Part shown: positions 46,443-54,249 of the stretch, one piece after another
How positions within the stretch are numbered: position 1 is the first letter of the stretch
How the letters are laid out: the number at the start of each line of letters is the position of its first letter
DNA from: Sphaerotilus mobilis
Lineage (GTDB): Bacteria > Pseudomonadota > Gammaproteobacteria > Burkholderiales > Burkholderiaceae_C
NCBI RefSeq assembly: GCF_004216565.1
Contig: NZ_SGWV01000014.1
Span: 1 to 64,000, forward strand
Length of the DNA: 64,000 nt
Reading direction: 5' to 3'
Notes under the pieces: generated by a model
What the model was told of the DNA's origin: nothing
Databases searched by the model: none
What the model saw: only the letters and a program-made list of their open reading frames with translations
Program-made: the position numbers and the translations under genes

Positions 46443-46456
46443 GTGTGCCAGCGCAC
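46443..46456. promoter_or_regulatory. Palindrome GTGTG-CCAG-CGCAC, site C
   Basis: A second copy with one mismatch in the left arm, 65 bp from site B. Its centre lies 41.5 bp before the ATG at 46491 of the diguanylate cyclase. Confidence 0.5.
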
Positions 46457-46490
46457 CGACGCCGCCAGCCATCGCTGGCCCACTGTGGCC

Positions 46491-47180
46491 ATGACGCCGC
46501 TGCCCGCACCCGTCGAGTCCGATCTGGCCACGCTGAACCGGCAGGTCCGCATCCTTGTGCACCGCCTGGTCGAGCTGGAGCACCTGAACGCCCAGTTGCG
46601 CCAGCAGGCCCATCACGACCTGCTGACCGGGCTGCCCAACCGCCGCCTGTTGGCCGATCGGCTGGGCGTGGGCATGGCACGAGCCCGCCGCAGCCGCCGT
46701 CCGCTGGCGGTGTGTTGCTTGGATCTCGACGGCTTCAAGGCGATCAATGACCAGCACGGTCATGCCGCTGGCGATGTCGTGCTGGTGGCCATCGCGCGCC
46801 GGCTCGAACAGATCGTGCGCGCCGAGGAGACGGTGGCCCGGGTCGGTGGTGACGAGTTCGTGCTCTTGCTGGACCTCGATCAAGCCGGCGACTTGCCGCC
46901 CGTGCTGGCCCGCGTGCGCGCGGCCGTGCAGGCACCGGTTGACCTGGGCTGGCGAACCCTGCAGGTCTCGGCCAGCGTCGGCCATGTGTTTTATCCCGGG
47001 CTGGGCGGCGACGACGTCGATGGCGACACCTTGCTCCGGCAAGCCGACCGCGCCATGTACCGCGCCAAGAACCGGGTCCGCGATCCGATCCCACGACCCC
47101 CCACGGAGGCTCGCCATGCTCTACCTCTTCAAGTCGCCCGTGACGGCCGAGGTCCTGATGACCTCCGCCACGGCATCTGA
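46491..47180 (+). CDS. Diguanylate cyclase (GGDEF), soluble
   Basis: A 229-residue protein with a short N-terminal helical segment (coiled-coil-like, LATLNRQVRILVHRLVELEHLNAQLRQQ) followed by a GGDEF domain: HDLLTGLPNRRLL, LDLDGFKAINDQHGHAAGD and the intact signature RVGGDEF. The inhibitory site five residues before it is RAEE instead of RxxD, so feedback control may be weak. The domain ends MYRAKNRVRD. It would make cyclic di-GMP. The gene overlaps the next one (DUF1840) by 65 bp in a different frame and is divergent from a Crp/Fnr gene. Confidence 0.9.
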   Translation: MTPLPAPVESDLATLNRQVRILVHRLVELEHLNAQLRQQAHHDLLTGLPNRRLLADRLGVGMARARRSRRPLAVCCLDLDGFKAINDQHGHAAGDVVLVAIARRLEQIVRAEETVARVGGDEFVLLLDLDQAGDLPPVLARVRAAVQAPVDLGWRTLQVSASVGHVFYPGLGGDDVDGDTLLRQADRAMYRAKNRVRDPIPRPPTEARHALPLQVARDGRGPDDLRHGI

Positions 47181-47505
47181 ACTGCTGCACCTGATCGGCA
47201 AGGACAGCGCGCCGCAAGGCATCGTGGTGCCGGAAGACCTGGCGCAGGCGATCCAGGCGCTGGAACGGGCGATCGGCGCAGACGAGGCCGGTCGGGGCGA
47301 TGACGATGCTGGCGCGACGGATGCCGGCGCGGATGACGGCGCCGCGTCAGGCTCCGGCTCGGACGATGAACCGGTCAGCCTGCGTCGACGCGCCTGGCCG
47401 TTGCTGGACCAGCTGCGCCAGTCGGCCCGGCAACGCGTGCCGGTCGTCTGGGACACCCGCACGCTGCCATCGACCGTGCCGCTGCGAGCGGGTGGCTACG
47501 TCTAG
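47116..47505 (+). CDS. DUF1840 family protein
   Basis: A 129-residue cytoplasmic protein of DUF1840, a family mainly in betaproteobacteria. The N-terminus MLYLFKSPVTAEVLMTSATASELLHLIGK and the C-terminal LRRRAWPLLDQLRQSARQRVPVVWD are the conserved parts, joined by an Asp/Ala/Gly-rich low-complexity linker. The ATG at 47116 has a strong CGGAGG ribosome site, which lies inside the end of the diguanylate cyclase gene. Function unknown; usually linked to stress or regulatory genes. Confidence 0.88.
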   Translation: MLYLFKSPVTAEVLMTSATASELLHLIGKDSAPQGIVVPEDLAQAIQALERAIGADEAGRGDDDAGATDAGADDGAASGSGSDDEPVSLRRRAWPLLDQLRQSARQRVPVVWDTRTLPSTVPLRAGGYV

Positions 47506-47615
47506 CGGCAAACGTCAACGCCGGTGAGCAGCGCCCGAAGGTCGTGGTGACCGCCGGGTGCCGACCTGTCGGTGCGCCGGGACACGCTGGACCTGGCCGA
47601 CGCGCCGTCGCCAGC

Positions 47616-47629
47616 GTGCGCCAGCGCAC
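47616..47629. promoter_or_regulatory. Palindrome GTGCG-CCAG-CGCAC, site D
   Basis: A perfect copy in the 244-bp gap before the ElaB/YqjD-like gene (centre 127 bp upstream of ATG 47750). A degenerate copy (GTGCG-CCGG-GACAC) lies at 47572-47585. Sites B and D share extra flanking bases (CAGC before, CGA after). Confidence 0.6.
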
Positions 47630-47749
47630 CGACGCCGGCAGCTGGCCGGATCAGCATGTGGACAGGCCCGGCCCCTGATACGTCACGCCGCCGAGCTGTC
47701 GCGCTGCCGGTCGACGGACGCGTTTTCCCCCCCCTGTGAAAGTCCCGCC

Positions 47750-48070
47750 ATGTCTTCCGAACACGCATCCTTCTCGCAAGCCGCCGCCCAGGTCACCGAT
47801 GCCTTGGTCGACGGCGCCGCCCGCATTGCCAACGGCGGTGCGCGTGTGCGTCCCGCCTTGCACGAACTGGCCGGCGGCATCGAGGATCTCGCCCACGAGG
47901 GCCTTGATGCCGCGCGAGAACGTGCCCGCAGCGCACGGCTGGCAGGCGCGAGCTACATCCGCGAGCAGCCGCTGCCGTCGCTGCTGCTGGCGGCCTCGGC
48001 CGGTGCTGCGCTGGTGCTGATCGGCGGCTGGCTGCTGCGCCCGCGCGGCGGCGACCACCGGGACCGTTGA
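47750..48070 (+). CDS. DUF883/ElaB-YqjD-like membrane-anchored protein
   Basis: A 106-residue protein with an amphipathic helical N-terminal region (VTDALVDGAARIANGG, then IEDLAHEGLDAARERARSARL) and one C-terminal membrane helix (PSLLLAASAGAALVLIGGWLLRPR), the layout of ElaB/YqjD proteins, which in E. coli associate with ribosomes at the inner membrane. It is the first of three genes spaced 2 bp apart or overlapping. A palindromic site is 120 bp upstream. Confidence 0.8.
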   Translation: MSSEHASFSQAAAQVTDALVDGAARIANGGARVRPALHELAGGIEDLAHEGLDAARERARSARLAGASYIREQPLPSLLLAASAGAALVLIGGWLLRPRGGDHRDR

Positions 48071-48072
48071 AC

Positions 48073-48543
48073 ATGGCTGGGCACACCTCCTGGTTGTGGG
48101 TGACGTTGCGCCTCGTGTGGCGCCTCGTGTGGCGACAACCCGGTCTGCTCGTCGAGCACCTCGGCGCACATGGCACGCTGCTGGCGGCGGAGCTGGCGCT
48201 GTGGCTGCAGGCGCAGGAGCGCCGCCTGTGGCTGACGCTGCTGTCGTGCTTGCTGCTGGCCTGCGGCGTCGTGCTGGCCGGCATGGCCGCGATGCTGTCG
48301 GCCTTCTGGTGGCTGATGCCCGGACGGTGGCCTGTCGAGGCTGGCCTGTCCCTTGGCATGCCGTTGCCTGTGCTGCTGTGGCTGCTGGCGGTGCCCTTGT
48401 TGCCCCTGCTGGCCGCCGGTTTGGCCTGGCAGGCCGCGCGACGGCAGGCGTCGCGCCCCGCTTTCGACACCATCGGTGCCCAACTGGCTGCTGACGTGGC
48501 AGCCTGGCGCGAGGCGGTCGATGCAGCCGGAGCACAGCCATGA
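48073..48543 (+). CDS. YqjE-like/phage-holin-like membrane protein
   Basis: A 156-residue protein with two long hydrophobic hairpins (LTLLSCLLLACGVVLAGMAAMLSAFWWLM and MPLPVLLWLLAVPLLPLLAAGLAW) between helical ends, as in YqjE or Holin-X-like proteins encoded next to YqjD. The ATG at 48073 follows the previous stop by 2 bp. An in-frame 12-bp duplication near the start gives the repeat RLVWRLVW. Role is unknown, possibly envelope stress. Confidence 0.75.
   Translation: MAGHTSWLWVTLRLVWRLVWRQPGLLVEHLGAHGTLLAAELALWLQAQERRLWLTLLSCLLLACGVVLAGMAAMLSAFWWLMPGRWPVEAGLSLGMPLPVLLWLLAVPLLPLLAAGLAWQAARRQASRPAFDTIGAQLAADVAAWREAVDAAGAQP
48109..48132 (+). repeat. 12-bp tandem duplication in the YqjE-like gene
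   Basis: Two exact copies of CGCCTCGTGTGG (48109-48120 and 48121-48132), coding for the doubled RLVW. Looks like a recent slippage event. Confidence 0.85.
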
Positions 48544-48869
48544 GGGCTACCCCCTTGCCCACGGCCACGTCGCGTGTCGATCAGGCTGTCGCGCGGCTGG
48601 CAGCGAGCCGCTTGCGGGTGGCGTGTGTGCTGACCGATGCTCTGGCCCGTGAATCCTTTGAGGCCCTTGCGCCGATGCCGCTCGCGACGACCCGCGACGC
48701 GCTGCTGGGCTGGATCGGACACTGTGCCCTGTCCGTCCTGCAGGACTGGCTGCAACGCCACCCGTGGCGGGCGGCCGGCGCGGCGGCCCTCGTGGGTGCC
48801 GGCCTGGCGGGTTGGATGGCACGGCCGCTGAAACGGACCGCCGGCGACTGCCCGGGCGTGTTCCGCTGA
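48540..48869 (+). CDS. Hypothetical protein, third gene of the yqjDE-like unit
   Basis: A 109-residue protein with an N-terminal hydrophilic region (SRVDQAVARLAASRLRVACVLTDAL) and a weak membrane helix near residues 78-95 (RAAGAAALVGAGLAGWMARPL). It overlaps the preceding gene by 4 bp (ATGA), so it is co-translated with it. No family was recognised; by position it corresponds to the YqjK-like member of such clusters, but length and sequence do not prove this. Confidence 0.65.
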   Translation: MRATPLPTATSRVDQAVARLAASRLRVACVLTDALARESFEALAPMPLATTRDALLGWIGHCALSVLQDWLQRHPWRAAGAAALVGAGLAGWMARPLKRTAGDCPGVFR

Positions 48870-48887
48870 CCGGGCGGCGAGGTCTGG

Positions 48888-49604
48888 TCAGCCCGTCGTC
48901 GCCCGGGTGGGTGCGTGCAGCGTCAACCGTTCAGCGGCGTAGCAGCTGCAGGCAACGGCTTCAAGCCCCGCACGGTCCTTCACTTCCAGCTCACCGCGGT
49001 GGTAGCGGATCAGGCCGCCTCGCTGCATCACGGCGGCGGCGCGCGTGACCCCGACACGTCGTACGCCCAGCATTTCCGCCATGAATGCCTGGGTCACGTG
49101 CAGGGGCGCGCCCTCGGCGCGGTCCAGGCTCATCAGCAGCCAGCGCGCCAGGCGCTGGTCGATCGGGTGTTCGTGCAGGCAGCCGGCCGAACGGGCGACC
49201 TGGGTCAACAGGCTGCAGACATAGCCGTCGAGCACGTTGCGCAGCGTCTTGCTGTGCTTGATCTCGCGGCGCAGTCGACGGGCGTCAAGGCGCCAGGCCA
49301 GGCCAGCGCCCTGCACCAGCCCTCGCCACGGCGCGACCGGCTGACCGAGCAGCAACGGCACGCCCAGCATGCCCTCGCGGCCGACCATGCCGATCTCCAG
49401 ACCGGCGCCGCCCGGCACCTGCACCAGCAGCGAGATGAAACCGCTGCTCGGGAAGTGCACGTGTTCGAGGGTCTGGCCGACCTCGTGGAGGACATCACCG
49501 AATCGCAGTTCGATGCGTTCGCTGTGGGACAGCAGGCTGTCGCGCTCGGCCTCGGGCAGGCCATCGAGCAGCAGGTTGCAGGTGGGTACTTCGCAAGGGT
49601 GCAC
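48888..49604 (-). CDS. Crp/Fnr-family regulator, paralogue 2
   Basis: A 238-residue regulator, the most divergent of three. The sensor beta-roll is present (IELRFGDVLHEVGQTLEHVHFPSSGFISLL) and the helix-turn-helix reads TQAFMAEMLGVRRVGVTRAAAVMQRGGLIRY. No ATG fits, so GTG at 49604 is used (VHPCEVPTCNLLLDGLPEAE), giving the N-terminus the same length as its relatives. The C-terminus CSCYAAERLTL resembles the CECYxVV tail of the others. It converges with the third yqj-like gene and lies downstream of paralogue 3 on the same strand. Confidence 0.82.
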   Translation of the reverse strand: MHPCEVPTCNLLLDGLPEAERDSLLSHSERIELRFGDVLHEVGQTLEHVHFPSSGFISLLVQVPGGAGLEIGMVGREGMLGVPLLLGQPVAPWRGLVQGAGLAWRLDARRLRREIKHSKTLRNVLDGYVCSLLTQVARSAGCLHEHPIDQRLARWLLMSLDRAEGAPLHVTQAFMAEMLGVRRVGVTRAAAVMQRGGLIRYHRGELEVKDRAGLEAVACSCYAAERLTLHAPTRATTG

Positions 49605-49685
49605 GGTGTCGCTGTCTCGGCGTGGCCCGGCCGGCTGACCGTGCGCACCACCGGCCGAGCATGGCCCCGGCTGGCGCGGCTGGCT

Positions 49686-49699
49686 GTACGCCAGCGCAC
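49686..49699. promoter_or_regulatory. Palindrome GTACG-CCAG-CGCAC, site E
   Basis: An inverted repeat with one mismatch, flanked by T and A so that it extends to TGTACG-CCAG-CGCACA. It lies in the 127-bp gap upstream of Crp/Fnr paralogue 2 (centre 88 bp before its GTG). Confidence 0.55.
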
Positions 49700-49731
49700 A
49701 CCGACGCTGCCGGCAGCGTGACATCCGGCGG

Positions 49732-50451
49732 CTAGATCGCGGTGCGGGCCGGCAGCAGCCGGTCGTACTCCTGCTTGACCACCGCATAACACTCGCAGGT
49801 GCGCGCCTCCAGCCCTGGCCGGTCCAGCACCTTGATGTGGCCGCGCGCATAGCGGATCAGGCCCAGCGTCTGCAACTTCAGCGCGGCCTCCGTGACGCCC
49901 TCGCGGCGCACGCCCAGCATGTTGGCGATCAGTTCCTGCGTCATCACCAGGTCCGTGCCTTCCAGCCGGTCCAGGCTCAACAGCAACCAGCGGCAGAGTT
50001 GCTGATCGAGCGAGTGATGGCGGTTGCACACGGCGGTCTGGGCCATCTGAGTGATCAGCGCCTGGGTGTAGCGCAGCAGCAGGTGCATCACCGGCAGTGC
50101 GCTGTTGAACTCGACCTTCAGGTCGGCCGCCCGCATGCGCCAGGCCTTACCGGCACTCTGCACGACGGCTCGGCTGGGCGTCGTCTCGCCACCCATGAAC
50201 AGCGAGATGCCCACCACGCCCTCGAAGCCCACCACGCCGATCTCAGCAGAGGCACCGTTCTCCATCACGTAAAGCAGCGAGACGATCGCCGTGGTCGGAA
50301 AGATCACGTGCGACATCCGCGCCTCCGACTCCTGCACCACGGTGCCCAGCGGCAGGTCGATCGGCTCCAGCAAGGGTGCCCAGCGCTGCCAGATGTCCGC
50401 CGGCAAGGCGGCCAGCAGGTGGTTGTGGCGAGGCTCAAGGGTGTCCGACAT
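49732..50451 (-). CDS. Crp/Fnr-family regulator, paralogue 3
   Basis: A 239-residue regulator with the same architecture as paralogue 1: sensor strands (PLGTVVQESEARMSHVIFPTTAIVSLLYVMENG), the long central helix with HLLLRYTQALITQMAQTAVCNRHHSLDQQLCRWLL, and the helix-turn-helix TQELIANMLGVRREGVTEAALKLQTLGLIRY. It ends CECYAVVKQEYDRLLP. ATG at 50451. There is no iron-sulfur Cys set and no obvious cAMP-binding Arg/Ser pair. A palindromic site is centred 84 bp upstream, in the gap shared with the divergent thioesterase gene. Confidence 0.9.
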   Translation of the reverse strand: MSDTLEPRHNHLLAALPADIWQRWAPLLEPIDLPLGTVVQESEARMSHVIFPTTAIVSLLYVMENGASAEIGVVGFEGVVGISLFMGGETTPSRAVVQSAGKAWRMRAADLKVEFNSALPVMHLLLRYTQALITQMAQTAVCNRHHSLDQQLCRWLLLSLDRLEGTDLVMTQELIANMLGVRREGVTEAALKLQTLGLIRYARGHIKVLDRPGLEARTCECYAVVKQEYDRLLPARTAI

Positions 50452-50528
50452 CAAGAAGCTTTCATCGTTGAAGGCTGACGACGGTCCTCCTCGCCGCCGA
50501 CTTTACGGGCCGGACCGGGCGCTCATCT

Positions 50529-50542
50529 GTGCGGTCGCGCAC
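50529..50542. promoter_or_regulatory. Palindrome GTGCG-GTCG-CGCAC, site F
   Basis: A perfect inverted repeat extended by T and A (TGTGCG-N4-CGCACA). The half-sites equal those of sites B and D but the spacer is different, as expected for a protein-binding site. It lies between Crp/Fnr paralogue 3 and the divergent thioesterase gene (58 bp before its ATG). Confidence 0.65.
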
Positions 50543-50593
50543 ACTCCGCGCGCTGCGTCCGGCAAAACCTTCGCCTCAACAGGAGCCCCAGTC

Positions 50594-51169
50594 ATGACGC
50601 CCCTTGACCCCCCTTCGACGCCGGACGAGACCCTCGCCCGCTGGAACCGGCAACTGGAAGACGTGCGCGCCACGATGCAGCGTGGCGGCGGTGGTCCGGG
50701 CCTCATCACCCCGGACCGCTTGGCCGGCATGACGGGCCTGCAGGCGCTGCAGGCGATGCTGGCGGGCGAGCTGCCGTATCCGCACATCGCCGACACGCTA
50801 GACTTCGCGCTGGTCGAGGTGGCGGAGGGCCGGGCAGTCTTCCAGGGCACGCCACAGCTCAAGCACTTCAACCCGATGGGTGGCGTACATGGCGGCTGGT
50901 ATGCGACCTTGCTGGACTCGGCGCTGGGCTGCGCGGTGCACACGCGGATGCCGGCCGGGCGGGGCTACACCACCGCCGAACTGGGCGTGAACATCGTGCG
51001 TGCCGCCACGCTGAAGACGGGGCCTTTGCGTGCCGTCGGGCAGGTCCTCCACGTCGGTCGGCAGATGGCCACGGCCGAGGCCCGCATCGTCGGGCCCGAT
51101 GGCAGGCTCTATGCCCATGCCACGACAACCTGCCTGGTGTTTGAGCTGCCAGGGGCGCGGCAGGCCTAA
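50594..51169 (+). CDS. PaaI-family thioesterase
   Basis: A 191-residue hotdog-fold acyl-CoA thioesterase. The conserved region is FNPMGGVHGGWYATLLDSALGCAVHTRMPAGRGYTTAELGVNIVRAA, with the HGG motif and the Asp that usually activates water. The ATG at 50594 follows AGGAGCC. A start far upstream would read through the palindromic regulatory site and is unlikely. The substrate is unknown. It is divergent from Crp/Fnr paralogue 3. Confidence 0.9.
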   Translation: MTPLDPPSTPDETLARWNRQLEDVRATMQRGGGGPGLITPDRLAGMTGLQALQAMLAGELPYPHIADTLDFALVEVAEGRAVFQGTPQLKHFNPMGGVHGGWYATLLDSALGCAVHTRMPAGRGYTTAELGVNIVRAATLKTGPLRAVGQVLHVGRQMATAEARIVGPDGRLYAHATTTCLVFELPGARQA

Positions 51170-51179
51170 CCATGGCGGC

Positions 51180-51986
51180 TCACGCCCGGGCCGTCCTGGC
51201 CGGCCGGATCTCGCTGGTCTTGGCGAGCCGCAAGCGCTGCTCGTCGCTCTGGTAGTCCCACTGCTCGATCCGGCAGCATCCGGGCGGCGCGTGCGCGCCC
51301 CAGCGCAGAAGGTTCACCGAATTGGGCGCGCCTTCGCGCACGCGAGACGACACGGCCGTGCCCGCCTGCACGGCCCACAGCGGCCGCGCCAGGCCTTGCA
51401 GCGGCATGACGAAGGGCAGGTGGATGTGACCACCGATGACGAGGTCGGCGCCCGCATCAGCCCAGCGCCGCAGCGCGGGCGCATGTCCGCGCAGCCGATG
51501 GCACTCGTCCTCGAGGCGTGTGACGGCAATGGGCTGGTGCACCACGACCACGCGCAGCTGCTCAGGGTCGGCGCGCGCCAACAGACGGGCCACCCGGTCG
51601 ATCTGCTGCGCGTTGACCTCGCCATGTTTGTGGCGCCAGGGTCGGGTGGTGTTGACGCACACCGCCAGGAGTTCCGCAGAGCGGTAGACGGGTTCGAGGT
51701 CTGCACCGAAAGCGGCGCGGTAGCGCCCGTAAGGGTTGAGCAGGCGCGTCCACAGATCGAACAGCGGGATGTCGTGGTTCCCGGGCACCGCCAGCACGGG
51801 CACGCCAAGGCCATCCGTGAAGGCACGAGCGGCGCGGAACTGTGACGGTCGGGCCCGCTGCGTGATGTCGCCCGACAGCACGACCAGATCGGGCCGCTGC
51901 TGACGTGCCCATGACCTCAGGGCCTCCACGACGGGTGCCTGTTCGGTGCCGAAGTGCGGATCGGAGATTTGCAGCAAGAGGGTCAT
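51180..51986 (-). CDS. Metallophosphoesterase (calcineurin-like)
   Basis: A 268-residue phosphoesterase with the dimetal motifs in order: ISDPHFG (D-x-H), LSGDIT (GD), PGNHD (GNHD), VVVHQPI and GGHIHLP (GHxH). It resembles CpdA-type and related phosphodiesterases acting on phosphodiesters or cyclic nucleotides; exact substrate unknown. It overlaps the upstream lipid-kinase gene by 4 bp (ATGA) and so is the second gene of a coupled pair. Confidence 0.92.
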   Translation of the reverse strand: MTLLLQISDPHFGTEQAPVVEALRSWARQQRPDLVVLSGDITQRARPSQFRAARAFTDGLGVPVLAVPGNHDIPLFDLWTRLLNPYGRYRAAFGADLEPVYRSAELLAVCVNTTRPWRHKHGEVNAQQIDRVARLLARADPEQLRVVVVHQPIAVTRLEDECHRLRGHAPALRRWADAGADLVIGGHIHLPFVMPLQGLARPLWAVQAGTAVSSRVREGAPNSVNLLRWGAHAPPGCCRIEQWDYQSDEQRLRLAKTSEIRPARTARA

Positions 51987-52948
51987 CCGCCGGACTCCCC
52001 GGGCTGCGGCGCCAGCAGGTAGAGCGGCTTGGCGAGCACGCGGAATGCCAGTGGCGCGCGCAGCGTCGTCACTTCGCCATCGAAGGCCACCTTCACCGTG
52101 CGGCGCCCGCGCGGCAGCGTCGGTCTGACCACCATGTGCTGGAACTCGAAGCGCTCCACCCCGGCAGCCTCGCCGAGTCGGCCCAGCGCCCCTCGCAGCA
52201 TCAGCCCGAGCATCGGCAGCGTGCCGATGGGGCGCAGCATCAAGGCCCCCATGCTGCCGTCACCCGGCGTGCCGGCGACGGTGTCGTCAGGCTCGGCGCC
52301 AAGCTGCTGCAGTTGCAGCCGGTTGTTGCCCACGAAGAGGGTCAGGGTCTGGACGTCGCGCGACCGGCCGCCCATCTCGATGTGCACGCGCAGCCTGGCT
52401 GACGCACGCAGCAGCGTCGCGCCGGCCGCGACGAACGCCACCCAGCGGCTGCGACCGAAACGGGCCTTGTAGGCTTCGCGGTCCTCCAGCAGTTCCGGAT
52501 AGAGCCCGAGGCTGGCGTTGACGAGGAACACACTTTCATTGACACCCGCCACCTGCACCGGGACGGGCGTCGACCGCAGCAGTTGGTGGACCGCCTCGCT
52601 GGGGTCGACGGGTATGCCGTGCGTGCGCGCAAAGTAGTTGAAGGTGCCCTGCGGCACCACACCCATGGCGCAGCCTGCGGCATGAGCGGCCTGCGCCACC
52701 GCATTGAGCGTGCCATCGCCACCGACGGCGACGACGGCCGTGCGGCTGACGATGGCCCTTGCCGCCGCCTGCTGCGACACGCGTGTCAACTCGGCCGGGC
52801 TGCAGAACTGCACGTCACCGCGTCGCCCGGCCGCGCGCAGCGCCGCTTCGATGACCTGTCGCTTGGCCTGCGCGTCGCTGCTGCCCGCCGCCGCATTGAC
52901 GATGAACTGCAGCGCCGACGTGGGGTCGATGACCGGGATGTTGTCCAT
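51983..52948 (-). CDS. Diacylglycerol/lipid kinase family protein (YegS-like)
   Basis: A 321-residue lipid kinase. The nucleotide-binding motif VGGDGTLNAVAQA lies near residue 75, preceded by the N-terminal FIVNAAAGS segment, and GTFNYFARTHGIP is the second family motif. The C-terminal beta-sandwich domain ends FDGEVTTLRAPLAFRVLAKPLYLLAP. It probably phosphorylates a membrane lipid such as diacylglycerol or phosphatidylglycerol. Coupled by an ATGA overlap to the metallophosphoesterase gene. Confidence 0.92.
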   Translation of the reverse strand: MDNIPVIDPTSALQFIVNAAAGSSDAQAKRQVIEAALRAAGRRGDVQFCSPAELTRVSQQAAARAIVSRTAVVAVGGDGTLNAVAQAAHAAGCAMGVVPQGTFNYFARTHGIPVDPSEAVHQLLRSTPVPVQVAGVNESVFLVNASLGLYPELLEDREAYKARFGRSRWVAFVAAGATLLRASARLRVHIEMGGRSRDVQTLTLFVGNNRLQLQQLGAEPDDTVAGTPGDGSMGALMLRPIGTLPMLGLMLRGALGRLGEAAGVERFEFQHMVVRPTLPRGRRTVKVAFDGEVTTLRAPLAFRVLAKPLYLLAPQPGESGG

Positions 52949-53152
52949 GGCCTCAGGTGTTTTCAGGTCCTTCTTGTCGGGAAGATCGAGGCGGACGATC
53001 CGGATCGTGGCGCCTCAAAGCGCCGAAGTCTGGGACCGAAACGCCGTTTGCGCACTCAGCTTCGACCGATGTCCGAGTTCCTGAAATGCTGCTTTTTCAG
53101 AACCACGAGGCACCCGACATTTCCGTCGTCCTTCACCCGATGGAGATCCGAG

Positions 53153-53494
53153 ATGCAAGTGCTTTTCAAGTCCCGACACCCGCAAGCCACCGACTTGCGC
53201 GACCTGACCGAACGCCGCGTGCGCTTCGTGCTTCGACGCCTGGGCTGGCTCGTGCCCCGCGCCGAGGTGCAGATGTCGGATGTGAACGGACCGCGCGGCG
53301 GCATCGACAAGCGCTGCCAGGTCGAACTCCGGACCGATGGCGCCGGGTCTGTCGTCGTCACCTCCGTCGCCAGCGACTGGCGCACGGCGCTCGACAACGC
53401 GCTGGCCCGCGCGGCGCGCTTCCTGATGCGCCTGTGGCGCCGGGGCCATGACACCCGCCGCATGCGCCAACGCGTCATCGGCCACGAACGCTGA
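53153..53494 (+). CDS. HPF/RaiA-family ribosome-associated protein
   Basis: A 113-residue protein resembling the ribosome-hibernation (HPF/RaiA) fold as annotated in Burkholderiales: MQVLFKSRHPQATDLRDL, RRVRFVLRRLGWLVPRAEVQMSDVNGPRGGIDKRCQVEL and VVVTSVASDWRTALDNALARAARFL. The protein is highly basic, fitting rRNA contact. The ATG at 53153 follows a GGAGATCCGAG stretch. It stands alone and could help protect ribosomes in stationary phase. Confidence 0.8.
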   Translation: MQVLFKSRHPQATDLRDLTERRVRFVLRRLGWLVPRAEVQMSDVNGPRGGIDKRCQVELRTDGAGSVVVTSVASDWRTALDNALARAARFLMRLWRRGHDTRRMRQRVIGHER

Positions 53495-53635
53495 CCAGCG
53501 GATGCCACGCGGACATGCGGTGCCTCACCGACCCGGGCAGGTGTGAAGATCAGGATGTCCAGGCCCCGCGCCAGAGCCACTGGCGCGTGGAGCGACCGCC
53601 CACGTCACGCACCGAACCTGTCCAGGAGCCAGCCC

Positions 53636-54133
53636 ATGTCCGACCTCTCCACCATCCCCGCCAACACCCTCTGCCTCTGGTACGACGGCACCGCGCTCGA
53701 CGCCGCGCGCTTCTATGCCGAGACCTTTCCCGACAGCGCCGTCGGCGAGATCCTGCGGGCGCCGGCGGACTACCCGTCGGGCAAGGAAGGCGACGTGCTG
53801 ACCGTGCGATTCACCGTGCTCGGCATCCCCTGCCTGGGCATGAACGGCGGGCCGGGCGTGCCGCATTCGATGGCGTTCTCCTTCCAGGTCGCCACCGATG
53901 ACCAGGCCGAGACCGATCGGCTCTGGCGCGCCATCGTCGACCACGGCGGCGAGGAAAGCGCCTGCGGCTGGTGCAAGGACCGCTATGGCTTGTCGTGGCA
54001 GATCACGCCGCGCGCCCTTTCCGAGGCCTTGATGGACCCGGACCGCGACGCCGCCAAACGTGCCTTCGAGGCCATGATGGGCATGGTGAAGATCGACATC
54101 GCGGCGATCGAGGCGGCGCGGGCAGGCGGTTGA
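53636..54133 (+). CDS. VOC-family protein (PhnB/3-demethylubiquinone-type)
   Basis: A 165-residue protein of the glyoxalase/VOC fold in the PhnB-like branch: LCLWYDGTALDAARFYAETFPDS, LTVRFTVLGIPCLGMNGGP, FSFQVATDDQAETDRLW and CGWCKDRYGLSWQITP, ending with AFEAMMGMVKIDIAAIEAA. The conserved DRYGLSWQ segment is diagnostic. Enzymatic activity is uncharacterised in this branch. ATG at 53636 behind CAGGAGCC. Confidence 0.92.
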   Translation: MSDLSTIPANTLCLWYDGTALDAARFYAETFPDSAVGEILRAPADYPSGKEGDVLTVRFTVLGIPCLGMNGGPGVPHSMAFSFQVATDDQAETDRLWRAIVDHGGEESACGWCKDRYGLSWQITPRALSEALMDPDRDAAKRAFEAMMGMVKIDIAAIEAARAGG

Positions 54134-54249
54134 CGGTGCCGTTGGCGGGCTGAATCGCGAGGGGCGGCCGACATCAGTCGCTGCGGATATATTGGCCGGC
54201 CGACGACCGCTGCCAGCCTTTCCCGCCCGCCTCTGCCCGCTTCTGCCCC

